NCBI GenBank assembly: GCA_002914805.1
Contig: JXTB01000133.1
Coordinates: 811,066-875,065 of the forward strand
DNA: 64,000 bases
Source: Parasponia andersonii
Taxonomy: Eukaryota > Streptophyta > Magnoliopsida > Rosales > Cannabaceae
Reading direction: 5' to 3'
Shown here one piece after another: positions 33,570 through 44,590 of the stretch (positions are counted from its first letter, which is position 1; the number at the start of each line of letters is the position of its first letter). The position numbers and the translations under genes are program-made. The notes beneath the pieces are model-generated. The model saw only the letters and a program-made list of their open reading frames with translations. It ran no database searches and was not told where the DNA came from.

Positions 33570-33603
<34 letters not shown>
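33570..33603. repeat. (TA)n microsatellite
   Basis: Pure TA tract immediately before the first of three related MITEs. Confidence 0.95.
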
Positions 33604-33605
<2 letters not shown>

Positions 33606-33834
33606 CACTAATCCAGTTATTTTTTTTTTTACTTATGCATAAGTATCAATTTGACTAATGAAAATTTAGCACGCATATTTTTTTATTGTAAAAAGTAAAA
33701 AAGAGAATATTAATGATGCACGTCTTTTCATGTACTTCATTATAAAAATTGGAACAATACTAGAATGTAAACCAACAGCTAAAAAAAAAGACCGACTAAT
33801 AAATGAAAAAAAAAATACCTATTAGATTAACAAC

Positions 33835-33835
<1 letters not shown>
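33604..33835. mobile_element. MITE copy 1
   Basis: Member of a three-copy local family with copies at 34204 and 34462. It starts GACACTAATCCAG and ends TACCTATTAGATTAACAACC. The inner parts share 'aaaatttagcacgcat', 'gtaaaaagtaa' and 'atgatgcacgtctttt'. The most diverged of the three. Non-coding. Confidence 0.75.
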
Positions 33836-33837
<2 letters not shown>

Positions 33838-33869
<32 letters not shown>

Positions 33870-33902
33870 ATATATATATATATGCACGATATTATTTAGC
33901 GT
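33838..33902. repeat. (TA)n tracts with a piece shared with 24.4 kb
   Basis: TA tract 33838-33867 is followed by TCCA, six TA units and GCACGATATTATTTAGCGT, then the N at 33903 and a further TA run. The part after TCCA is identical, including TA count, to the block at 24371-24407. Confidence 0.85.
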
Positions 33903-34203
33903 NATATATATATATATATAGCAATAATAATATTTTTAGGCGAATTTTTTCCGCGAACTTTCGATCGTGTCATTCCTTTCATTTACGACAGATTAAATCT
34001 CTATGTCGTTCTTTATACAACTCACTTGTATAGCTAACTTATTTCATGTTAGACTTCCTTGCCGTTTCATCATAAAGTCAAAAACATATGTCTTTGGCTC
34101 AACATTCTGCTTTTCCCTTTGCTTTAATGACATTTCAAAGTTTTCCCATCACGATACTAATATTCACGTCTGTATCCTTTCAAATATATATATATATACA
34201 GAT

Positions 34204-34447
34204 GGCACCAATCCAGTAAGTATTTTTTTTTTTTTAACCTATGTATAGGTATCAATTTTGCCAATAAAAATTTAGCATGCATTTTTATCTATTATAAAAA
34301 GTAAGAAAGAGAAAGAACATTAATAATGCACGTCTTTTTATGCACTTTATTATAGCCATTGGATCACCATCTAATGGTGATCTAACAGCTAAAAAAAAAT
34401 ACCTACCCATAAGTAAAGAAAAAAAAATACCTATTGGATTGGCAACC
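34204..34447. mobile_element. MITE copy 2
   Basis: Starts GGCACCAATCCAGTAAGTAT plus a T-tract. Its end read inward is GGTTGCCAATCCAATAGGTA plus a T-tract, giving an imperfect inverted repeat of about 25 bp. About 244 bp, non-coding, flanked on both sides by TA dinucleotides, so the target duplication cannot be defined. Same orientation as copies 1 and 3. Confidence 0.8.
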
Positions 34448-34461
34448 ATATATATATATAG

Positions 34462-34692
34462 GGCACCAATCCAGTAGGTATTTTTTTTTTTTACCTATGC
34501 ATAGGTATCAATTTGGCCAATGAAAATTTAGCATGTACATTTTTTTATTGTAAAAAGTAATAGAGAGAAAGAGCATTAATGATGCACGTCTTTTTATGCA
34601 CTTCATTATAATCATTGGATCGTCATTAGATGGTGACTAAAAAAAAATATCTACCCATAGATAAAAGAAAAAATACCTATTGAATTTACAAC

Positions 34693-34693
<1 letters not shown>
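34462..34693. mobile_element. MITE copy 3
   Basis: Starts GGCACCAATCCAGTAGGTAT and ends TACCTATTGAATTTACAACC. It is closely similar to copy 2 throughout, including 'tttagcatg', 'gatgcacgtctttttatgca' and an 'attggatcgtcattagatgg' block. Separated from copy 2 only by a short TA run and followed by (TA)n 34696-34728. Confidence 0.8.
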
Positions 34694-34731
<38 letters not shown>

Positions 34732-36224
34732 CGTGTGGGTGAGCTTTTAACGAGTATTATTGTTCTTGTTCAACAGATGGGTAAAACTGACCAAATTGAA
34801 TATGACCTATAATTACAAGTAATTTCACCAATTTTCATTTCATTAATTGATGTCTCATTCAAATATATTCTTTTTTTTTTTCTATTTCTTTCCTTTTTTT
34901 TATTTGAAGTCTAATTTTTAAATTGTATTTAATTAGAACGTATTATGCCTATTGTAAATAAGTAAAACCCTTAAAATGGTTATTAGTTCTTACTAATAGG
35001 AATAAGTAATTTTTTTTTACTTATCTATATTAACCAAAAACAAATAAGTAATAGGCTGATAGTAATCATTATAAATACTCTTTCAAAAAAATCATTAAAG
35101 AAAATCTATGAATAGGTTAAATTAATAATCATAATCATGTATTTGGGTTTCACAATTTAATATTAATTTCTTCGCTAGAACTGGACTAATATTCCCCTTG
35201 AAATATTTGTTCACATGGAAACAAAAAAAAAAAGATGAAGAAATTCTATAATTGATTAATCATGAATATATGTATATAAGTGTGTGTCATATATATTGAG
35301 ATCGGAAAAGTGGAAAATATTTTCGACCGTTTTATCTTGATCTAGTTAAGTAGCAGTGTTGACACCTTGATATAGAATAGAATAATATTGAAAGGAAAAA
35401 AAAAAGGAACAAAAAACTATTATTCAAACTTTGAAGTAGAATCAAATTAAACGTATTTAATTAAAAGATTTTTTGATAAATTTAAACAAGAATCAATTTT
35501 GTTTGAAAAAAAATACTGTTTTTTATTAATGTTTTTTTACCAATTATGAAATGATTTTCTTTTTTGAATTTTAGGTTTTTCTTTTCATTTTAGAAAACGC
35601 AACTTCCACAAAAACAAAAAAGAGGATGCGGATAATTATTCCAAATATATTATGCATGTGAAAATAAAAAAACATGAAATAGAAAAAAAAAAAAACAGAG
35701 AAATAACATATTAAGGTAGGAAAAGTATTTTAAAAAAGAAATAAAAATATATTTGATATAAATCGTAATAGCAATGATGATATAAGGAAAGAAAAGTGGG
35801 AAGCAATGGGATAAGAATGAAAAGAAAAATAGAAGGAAAATAAAAGAAAAAATTGGCTAACTCATCTGGTCACATATAGGTTGCGTATTTTTAAAATTTC
35901 AAACAACTTTCTATATTTATATAAGTTTTATTTATATTAAATTTTTTAATAAAATAGCTAATATTACTATAGCCATCGGATGAAAACTCAATAAAATACT
36001 TATCTATTGAGTAAAAATAAAATCTTAATTGAAACCTTTTATATATATATATATATATAAATATTCCATCCATAAATTACTTAACTTGTCTAGCAAAATG
36101 TAATTACTAAAAAGAGGAAACAAAAAAAAGCTAAAAAGTTATCCGTCCAATTATTAAAAAATTGTAATGAATACATTGAAGAGAAATCGGTTCCAAAAGT
36201 GTTGCACAATCCATTGGCTATTTT
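34694..36224. other. Intergenic DNA, nothing firm
   Basis: AT-rich. A stretch near 35965-36045 loosely resembles the 3' half of the MITEs upstream ('agccatcggatg', 'tacttatctattgag') and may be an old fourth copy. No genes. Confidence 0.4.
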
Positions 36225-38340
36225 TGTCACGATTCAAACCTCGGTTTAGTGGCAGAAAAGTAATTTCATAAGTAGAAATTCAAAAGTTATTTTAGAAAAA
36301 TTCATAAAAGTAATTTTAAAAGAAAAATTTTCACAGTTTTGTGATCACTATTAGACTTCAATCGTTAATGAAATTTATTAAAACAAACTATGCATCATTA
36401 TCAGTAGTCTCACAATCCAACACACTAGTTATATAGATAGAGTCCGTGAAACATGCTCATTAATATTTAATAAAAGCCAAGATAAATAACAACGTTATTT
36501 ATATAGTTACTAATTTTTTACACGGTAACCAACTCCTCAATCCTCTACTCTCGAGTTTCCAAAGTCACGCTGAGTACTGCTTGAAAGAGAAAAAGTAAGG
36601 GATGAGTATTCACATACTCAGTAGGAATTCGATTACCTTTTAGATTTATGCAATTTCTCAAATCTCCATAGTTAGTTTCTTTAAATCTATGTATAAATCA
36701 AATTTATAAATCCATTGGTATCCAGAATAATCATATATTCAAAACTAAAATTAAAACCACATCATTGTACATATCATACATCAACAATGATATAAGTGAG
36801 CTCTAATCCTCCCATCACGGCCCTATAATACCTCTATAGTAGGGGTATCCAACATCTTGATACTGTCCGTAGGCGTATCAGATAAAAATCTGCACAGGGG
36901 CCTAGGTCTCTCATCTAGCGCTGCAGTAACTCATCAGTGACCTAAAAATATCTTGATGCTATAATGAAACTCAAGTGTGTGATCCTACGGTATTTATAAC
37001 ATGTAATAGTTCACAACTATCATGCATCCAATAATCAAATCATGCTTTAAAAATCCAACTTAGCATTATTCTGGAATTTATTGTAACATGGATAGTACAT
37101 CGTTGTTTTATCCCAAAACTAATATGTAAAAATGTATTTAATAATTTACGCAATCCAATCCCAATATAACCTAACAATTAACAATATTTTCTTTAATTAT
37201 CGTAAAATCAAAATTTTTCATAGATAAATTTTAATGCAAATAAAATCCAAAACATATATAAAAATTAGGCAATCGAATCCATACCTTGATATGGTAGTAA
37301 TACCAGGTCAAAGATACTCGAAAAATCCCCAGTTAGTCACTTAGGTGCTTAAACGACAATTTCTGGTTCCTAGTAAGTATACTTAAAAAAGTGACTTTTC
37401 CACTGAACCTTCAAATACAGAAATGGAGATCACTATTGAATTCAGAGCACCTAAAAATGCTAGATCAGATATATACTTTGTCAAAAACGGCTCCCGGTGC
37501 AAGACCGGCTCGTGGCACGCAGAACGGTGAAATTTGCGCCATGAAATTTCAATTTTCGTTCCACAACGAAACATAGTGATATTTTATATCAAAATTCATG
37601 TGTTGACCTCACTGAGTCTAAATTCGAAATCAGACCTCAGTTTCGAGGTCCCTAGCATTAATTCAGCCCAAAAATCCGAGATTTACATAAATATCACATT
37701 TTGAAAATAATTAGAAAAATGTCATTTTTTCTAATTACTATTTACCGCACTTACCGTTACCTTTTTTTTTTTATCAACTGTAATTATTCATAATTTTTAA
37801 CTCTCTTTCACCTCATATATTTATCTTGGGTAAATAAATCATTTAGTTAAAATAATTATATGAATATCACTTTTTACATAATTAGTAAAAACGGTAAAAA
37901 TGGTAAAAACTTACTGGAGATGAATTTTAATATGAAACCACTTAGAGTTGATCGGCCACGGCGAGATGGAGCTTTACTTGACGGAGGTATCGAAAACGAA
38001 AGTCGGACGGCACTCCGGTGGCCAGAAAACCTCGCCGGAGGTAAAATCTTTGTAGGATCGCTACGACTTCGTCTGACGTCGAAACAAGGCGGGCGATGAT
38101 GCGGCAGCAGATCTGACATTTTCTCTCTTCCTTAAGCTCCTATTTGCTGGAAATTTGAACTTTTGAGAGGTTTTTTAAAAAAACCTGTGCACTGTTGCAA
38201 AATATTATAATAAACTAGATATTTTATTATTTTAATAAAAAATTCAATATTTACAACTTTGTCATTACTCTCAAAATATCCAATTTGCTCTTATGACTTA
38301 ACAGATTTTACAATTTTGTCAAAAGTTTTAAAAGGTAAAT
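36225..38340 (-). repeat. Minus-oriented gypsy-type LTR
   Basis: Starts TGTCACGATTC (reverse complement of a GAATCGTGACA terminus). It aligns with the minus-oriented LTR at about 3200-9035 through blocks such as 'gagatcactattgaattc' (37427), 'gaggtccctagcattaat' (37646) and 'aacatagtgatattttatat' (37570). Read in reverse it also matches the 'ctctgaattcagtggtgaag' region of the plus-strand LTRs, so all are related families. The outer end near 38340 is approximate. Open frames at 37383-38119 are LTR sequence. No internal domains adjoin it, so it is a solo LTR or fragment. Confidence 0.72.
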
Positions 38341-38789
38341 ATTTCTCTAAAAGTACTTTTCCATAAAAACTATTTTGCAGAGGGGTAATATTAGGTATCT
38401 TAATTAATTTACCAAAAATTTTATAACAACACAAATAGCAAATGAATTATCATTATTTAATTTATGTATTGAAACTTACTACAAATAAATATAATATTAT
38501 TCACTAATTAAATAATAACAACTCACTTGCCACATATATGGATGTTAAAAATTTGATAAACTATTTGACATATTAACATTATCCTTTGCATAGATACCGT
38601 AGATATATATATATACCATAATCTCATACTTTCTTTTGAAAAAAAAAAGAAAAAAAAATCCCAAAGGATATGGACCTAGTTTCAAGTTACTGGTTCACGA
38701 AATAGCATGGTTAGTGAGGATTCATTATGAATTAATCTTTGGAAAAAAAAAAATCCACCCACGGATTGCTTCTAATTAATTTATCTGGG

Positions 38790-38826
<37 letters not shown>

Positions 38827-39917
38827 GGTGACTGGGTAGCTTAAATTACTTTTAACTTCAACATTAATTTATAAAACATCGATGTGATTTTCACTAGAAT
38901 TATTGAGGTCCCAGATAATGATACGTCAGTCATCAGCTCTCACAGAATTCATGTCTAGTCTTTTACTCTTTTTTTTTTTTTTTTTAAATTTCTTTTTATT
39001 TTTTTTTATTTGTTAGTGTCTATGTCTTGTGAATGTGACTTGTAAAAATAAAAGCTATTCTTGTATTGGACTGGACCCAGATGATATTATTGAAAATATA
39101 AGGAAGAGATAAGTGGAAGAGGTCAATTTTATGTGGGTGTGATGACATGGCCAGGTTAAAGCGCACAACTAGCGGTCTATAATTAATATTGTATTTATAT
39201 ACCCTGTTGATTTAGTCGGGTGCTGGTCAATAGTAAGAGATAGACCAAAGTAATATTTTTCTATGGACTGGCGGAGACTGCATATATATTCTTGAATGTC
39301 AAGTATTTCGATTTACAATATGAAATAAAATTTTTAAAAGACGTGATTTTCAAGCCAAAGGTACATGCTAAGCAGTTTCACAAGCTTGAATCGCTCTGAT
39401 GGTATTAGCTTCACTTATTCAACATAAACGTGAAATACATGCAAGCAAATTAAGTACGCAATTCACATATTTCATATATGTAAATTTATATTGCTCACAA
39501 AATCAAAGGGTCAAATAAACCCTTCTTATAATTTTACATTAATTAATCAGATTAATATTCGTTAGTTTTTATTTTCTAAGAAAGAAAAGTAAATAGAAGA
39601 CTATGATTTATAAGTTTAACTAATGTTTCCTCAATTTTACGTCAGATGAACTACTCGTAAGATCATAAGAAGAATAAGTAAACTGCATATTGGAGATCGA
39701 TGGAACTCAACTACATACATTTTATACAATGAATAATTATTTTCATGGTAGAGACGATAAGCCTGAAGTACTAATAATTTGTTAAGGGACAATAAGCTGG
39801 AAGTACGAATAATTAGTTAATATTTTTAGATCATATCCAATTAATGTCCCCCAGGATGAAACAGAAAAAATAAAATAAAAAAGAAAGAAGAAAGAAGAAA
39901 GATAAGACTTCTTAAGC
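38341..39917. other. Intergenic DNA upstream of peptide gene 4
   Basis: AT-rich with a (TA)n tract at 38794-38823. No coding sequence recognised. Confidence 0.5.
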
Positions 39918-39923
39918 CACGTG
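39918..39923. promoter_or_regulatory. G-box upstream of peptide gene 4
   Basis: Palindromic CACGTG about 360 bp before the ATG at 40280 and 180 bp before the TATA box. It is the canonical target of MYC/JAM-type bHLH factors such as the one encoded at 27929-29437. Regulation by it is inference. Confidence 0.4.
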
Positions 39924-40101
39924 TTACCCGTTCATTCATGCAAATTAGGATTATTAAAGCTTTTTAGATTTTCATTTTCAAAACCGAGTAATGAACTCTT
40001 CTTGTATGACCTATTCAATATTTGTAAAACTTTTACCATTTATAATAGTCCAGAGTCAAACAAACTCTCGTAAACGTTGTTCAAGACATATAGGCGGACA
40101 C

Positions 40102-40108
40102 TATAAAA
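40102..40108 (+). promoter_or_regulatory. TATA box of peptide gene 4
   Basis: TATAAAA in GGACACTATAAAACGCCC, about 175 bp before the ATG. A W-box hexamer (AGTCAA, 40054-40059) lies just upstream. Confidence 0.55.
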
Positions 40109-40279
40109 CGCCCTTAATATTGTGTAATTTCTATATACTAACGGAAAAAAAAAAAAACGAAAAAGGAAAACCTTCGTTTCCTCCATTAATATTCAGTTAA
40201 TTTGCACATCAATATTCGATACCAAATCTTTGCTATACTAAGCTCTAATATAATAGCCCGAAAAAAGGAAAAAAAAATT

Positions 40280-40546
40280 ATGAAGAATCTGAGTAAGGTT
40301 CTTTTGCTTCTGGCCACTGTCCTTGTAGTTATCAATCTTAGTATTGGTTCAGTTGAAGGCGGCAGAGTGTTGATGATGAAGGAAGATGTTAATCTGTACT
40401 TGGAATCCTCACTGCAGAGGGGCGGAAACAATCCCCCGTCGCCAAACCCAACTAATCCCGCGTCGATCAATGGAAAGAAGTTCGCCGGAGGCCCTACCAA
40501 ATTTGTACGTCGTCATAATCCTTGTGCGCTGACCCAGCCTAGCTAA
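40280..40546 (+). CDS. CTNIP-related secreted peptide precursor 4, cysteine pair lost
   Basis: 88-residue precursor. The signal peptide covers about residues 1-27 (MKNLSKVLLLLATVLVVINL and on to EGG). An acidic spacer follows, then SLQRGGNNPPSPNPTNPASI (44-63), a basic stretch with GGPTKFVRR, and a C-terminus HNPCALTQPS. The block QRGGNNPPSPNP is nearly the same as PRGGNSTPSPNP of gene 3. Where gene 3 continues C-T-N-I-P this one continues T-N-P-A without the Cys, and a single Cys sits at residue 82. It is a recognisable paralogue with a changed or shifted bioactive end. The ATG at 40280 follows an A-rich leader and starts directly at the signal peptide; the frame is open further upstream but without signal character. 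Confidence 0.7.
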   Translation: MKNLSKVLLLLATVLVVINLSIGSVEGGRVLMMKEDVNLYLESSLQRGGNNPPSPNPTNPASINGKKFAGGPTKFVRRHNPCALTQPS

Positions 40547-43500
40547 TGGTTCGGTTTTGGCCTAGCTTTTAACATTATATATTAAGATCATCAAGAGAAT
40601 AGCATAAGGGAAGCAAACCCGTTTTGCTTATTCTATTTTTTTATTTTTTTCTTTTTTCAAATAAAAGAGTTCTCTTCTCTTTTAACAAGATCGATGTGTC
40701 ATAGAGCTATATATGTTATTATCATTAGCAAATAATAGATATTCTTTAGTTTGTTTGTTTGTTTGTTTTTTTTTTCTTTTTTTTTTTTTGGTTTCTTAAG
40801 GTGATCACGACTTGTGTAATTGTGATATGCTTATAGGAGTAAATAAAAGGATAGGCATTTGTTATTTTTTTCGCCCATTATTTTAGCGTTCTTTTTAGCA
40901 TTGATAATATTGGCTTAATTTACGTACCTATACAATTGCAAACACAGCAAAGACCTTTTTATTCTTTATTATCTATCCTTTTTGTCATATTTTATTCTTT
41001 ATTATTTTAGCGTTCATTTTAGCATTGATAATTTATATTGGCTTAATTTATGTACCTATACAATTGCAAACAGGGATAAGGCCCAAGGAATTACGTAATT
41101 TTTCCAATATTAATTACAGTATAAAAAAATTAATAGCTGCAGATAACATCAATGTACATGATTTTTTTTTTTAAAAAAAACTTAATTATATGTATAAATA
41201 ATAGTCCAAATATGTATATATGTAGTGGATGCAGACCTAATTGCTGCCATGGCGGTTAATTTTTCCATTTGTTGTCTAATAACGGCGCGGTTTGGACTGG
41301 TTCGGTGTTATCGACATCTAATTGTCTCACATTCGTAGATAAGCTTGAATTTGAATGCGGGCTTAAGCGACTAAAATTCTAAACCGGAAAAAAATTGTTT
41401 CTTTGAGTAGTTTATGTTAGCTCGATTAACTCTGTTATTTCAAGTAATTTCATTCAATTGATAATTAACAATTTGTAAGTGCACAAAATCATAATAATTA
41501 ATATAGAATGAGTACGAGTATCATTCTCACAAAAATTACAAGCTTATTTTCTAATGAAATTGTGCTAATTTTAACTTTATTTGAATTAAATGACTATAAA
41601 TAAACTAAATTAAAGTAAATAGAAATTAAAATAACTAAAAAAAATTAAACAAATATGAAAAATTAAAAGAGGTTTAAATAAATGAAAGCAAACCTAGGTT
41701 TTTAATTTCACCATAATTAATTTACTTTGAATTATCTATCTCATTAGTCTAAAATTATTTTCCTAATTAATAGTTAAAATTCTTTAATTTATTTAGTATC
41801 TTCTCTGGAGCTCATGCAAAAATATTTTTAATTATTAATCCATTATATTTCTATGTGAATTAAATTAATTAAGAATTTATTGTGATCTTTGAAAACTCAT
41901 ATAATGCATACAACAAATTATATAAATATATTCTTATTTTATATTATATGGTTTTCAACCCAATAAACTAGGTATAGAAGTCGTGTCTGATTCATGGGAA
42001 TAGAAAAATCATTCCGGTAAATGACTCATTCCAGCGTTTGGTTCGAACTGGGGAAAGGGAATTTTAATTCTTTTGAGTCTTAATTCCATCAGTTATATGA
42101 ATTGGGATTATAACAATAAACCTCATGAATCAACCTTTTTGGGTTACTGTACTATTTTTGTCCTACTCTCCATGTTTATTATTCTCACCTAAACACACTT
42201 CCTCTCGCCTATATTCACTCTCATCCAGACCAGACCTCAGCCTCACTTACACTATTTTATATGCAGGTTTTTTCCCAATAATATTAGAATATGTCATACG
42301 TATATAGTATAGTTTTTATCTATTTTTATTTTAATAATGTGATTTCATTATATAATTATTAAATAATTAGAAATAAATTATAACTTTTTACTCAGTTTAA
42401 TGATATATTTTTAATTATATATTTAGTGGCCAATTAAATAGAAACATTAATAATAGAATTGAACACTCAATTAGAAAAATAATTCATTAGCTAAATTGAA
42501 AAAAAAAAATTTTAAGTTTCATAATTAGGCTACATCATAGCCTTAGATAAAGAAAATTAGTTCATAGCTAAACTAAATAAAAACATAAACATAGTCATAA
42601 TCATTCAAATAGAAAATTAAAGAGAGAAAAGAAAATAATTTTTCAAACTCTCTAGCCGAAAAAACTATGAGACCTCCAATCGTTGCTCCCCTCTCTGACT
42701 TCCGCCGGTCCTTCTTATTTTTCTTTATTTTCTCTCTGTTGCTCCGGACATCTTCGTCCTTTTTTGCCTCAAATATTCATGTATATGTATATATATGTAA
42801 ATGAGCTTCTTTTTTTAACCGACTTACTTAGAGTCCTCCTTTTATTAATTTCCTTTAGTTTCTCTTTCTCATGTATTATTAGGTTGCTTCCTTTCTCATG
42901 TGTTATTGGATTGCTTCACCGATGTCCTTTTTCTTCTATTTTCAGTTGCTGTTAATAGAACAAATTAGGGAATACACAGTACTTTATAAAAAGAATTGAA
43001 GATATACGGTCCCCTAAATCAATTGTTATTTCTATATGTTGTATTTTAGAAAAAAAAAATCATTTTTATCTCTTTTATTCTCTATCTTTCTCTCTTGTCT
43101 AGATTGTATTTCCTCAGAAACTTTACCTACAGCCATATTAAATCAATAGCATGCTCTATGGAGGATCCGCATAACCTTTGTCGTCATCATCATTGTCTTC
43201 TTATTCTTCAAGATCTACCTCGTTGTTCCTCAGCTCCACTGTGCAGAGGACTAGCATATCCATTATTGTCGTCATTGTCCTCTTCTTCTTTTTTGAGATC
43301 TACGTCATTCTTCTTCGGCTCCACCGTGATTGAGTGTAAGGGTCGAATTCGAGGTTGATATCCTCTCCAAAACTATACGAATTTGTAGTGTAGTTGGTGA
43401 TTTCATGTATAGAAGCAATTTGTTAATGGGTTGGGATTTTTCAATTTCAATTTTTACTTTTCAATTTATTTTTGGATTTCTAGGTCTGCAACTACTTTGA

Positions 43501-43610
43501 TAAAAATCTATATTTGATTCTTCTCTTTTACGTCGGTGTCTTATAATAATAATTTCTTGAAATAATGCTTTTATTTTCTAATGTTCCAGAAATCAGATTT
43601 TGGAAATGTT
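40547..43610. other. Intergenic DNA, nothing firm
   Basis: AT-rich with long T-tracts and two near-identical direct repeats of 'attttagcgttctttttagcattgataat' type words (about 40881 and 41006), each followed by 'ttggcttaatttacgtacctatacaattgc'-like sequence. The frames at 42125, 42683 and 43095 show no domain or codon signal. Confidence 0.5.
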
Positions 43611-44086
43611 TGTTGAAAAATAAACTTGTTTAAGCCCATAAAAAGTGTTTTAAGCCCATCAATATGAGACCCAATAAATTAGAGTTAGCCCAAGTGCAAA
43701 GCTCATAAAAGAAAAAAGCTTAAGTCCAAATTAAAGAAACCATCCACTTAGAATCTTCTAGTGTTAGCTAGATATTAACTTTTTACATATGAATTATTTG
43801 ATTACTTAGATTATTATTAGAAGTGTGTAGAAGAAAATATGTGTGGCTTAAGATTTTTTGTAATTATTTATTTGTGTGGCTCTCATTTTTTTTTCATGTA
43901 GTATAAATACCCCTCCCCATTTGAGTTGTAAGTATCAAGTAAGAAGCAAAGCTTCTAAGAGTGAAGAGAAGAGAGAAAAAAGCATAGCTTCTGATTAGTG
44001 AGTGAGTGAGCTTGAAGAATGAAGTTGAGAATTTTCTCTTGTAAAAGTATTTGAGTGAATAATAAAGTTTGTTTTACTTTCCAACA
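43611..44086 (+). repeat. Ty1/copia 5' LTR
   Basis: 476 bp from TGTTGAAAAATAAACTTG to CTTTCCAACA, repeated in the same orientation from 48618. TATAAAT at 43902-43908 with a C-rich run just after it is the likely promoter. The primer-binding site follows directly. Confidence 0.93.
43902..43908 (+). promoter_or_regulatory. TATA box of the copia LTR
   Basis: TATAAAT in GTAGTATAAATACCCC. The same context is kept in the 3' LTR near 48910. Confidence 0.6.
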
Positions 44087-44089
44087 AAG

Positions 44090-44100
44090 TGGTATCAGAG
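44090..44100 (+). other. Primer-binding site (tRNA-iMet)
   Basis: TGGTATCAGAG three bases after the LTR end, complementary to the 3' end of initiator methionine tRNA, the usual plant copia primer. Confidence 0.9.
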
Positions 44101-44590
44101 TGAGGTTGTGAGTTCCATGAAATTCTAAGTATGCTCTGTAGTTGTAGTTTTGACTGATCTTCCACATCAGAAAAGAATTCTTGAGATTGAGAGTATTATT
44201 TATTTGTTGCAAATATACTACTATTACATATCAAATCAAAGAGCTTGGCGAGACGAAAACGCAGCCGCAAAAATCAGCCGAATCGGAGTTTGAAAGACTC
44301 TAAACAAGTTATTGGAAGTTTGCTATCATAACTGAGTCAACTCACCGAGTTAAGCCGACTCAGAGTCGTTTGACAAAGCCGTCATAGCCGTTGACTGAGC
44401 CATTAGAGCCGTTGATCAAGCCATCAGAGCCATTGGATCGTGCCGTTGATTATATCGTCGGAGTCGTTGACCTGACTGTTGACTAGCGTTGACTTTGACC
44501 AGTTGATATATAAGTCAATCTTAAGGTTTTTCGACGTTCCGGATCAATTTTTATAGTTAAAATTTCCAAGAGTTTACTCTGTTAAGAGTT

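Noticed and set aside
1784-34728. YIYIYIY-rich short proteins
   Set aside because: Translations of (TA)n microsatellites, with no biological coding signal.
42683-42955. Ser/Phe/Leu-rich frame, possible membrane peptide
   Set aside because: T/C-rich low-complexity sequence, no conserved motif, no promoter elements; likewise the frame at 43095.
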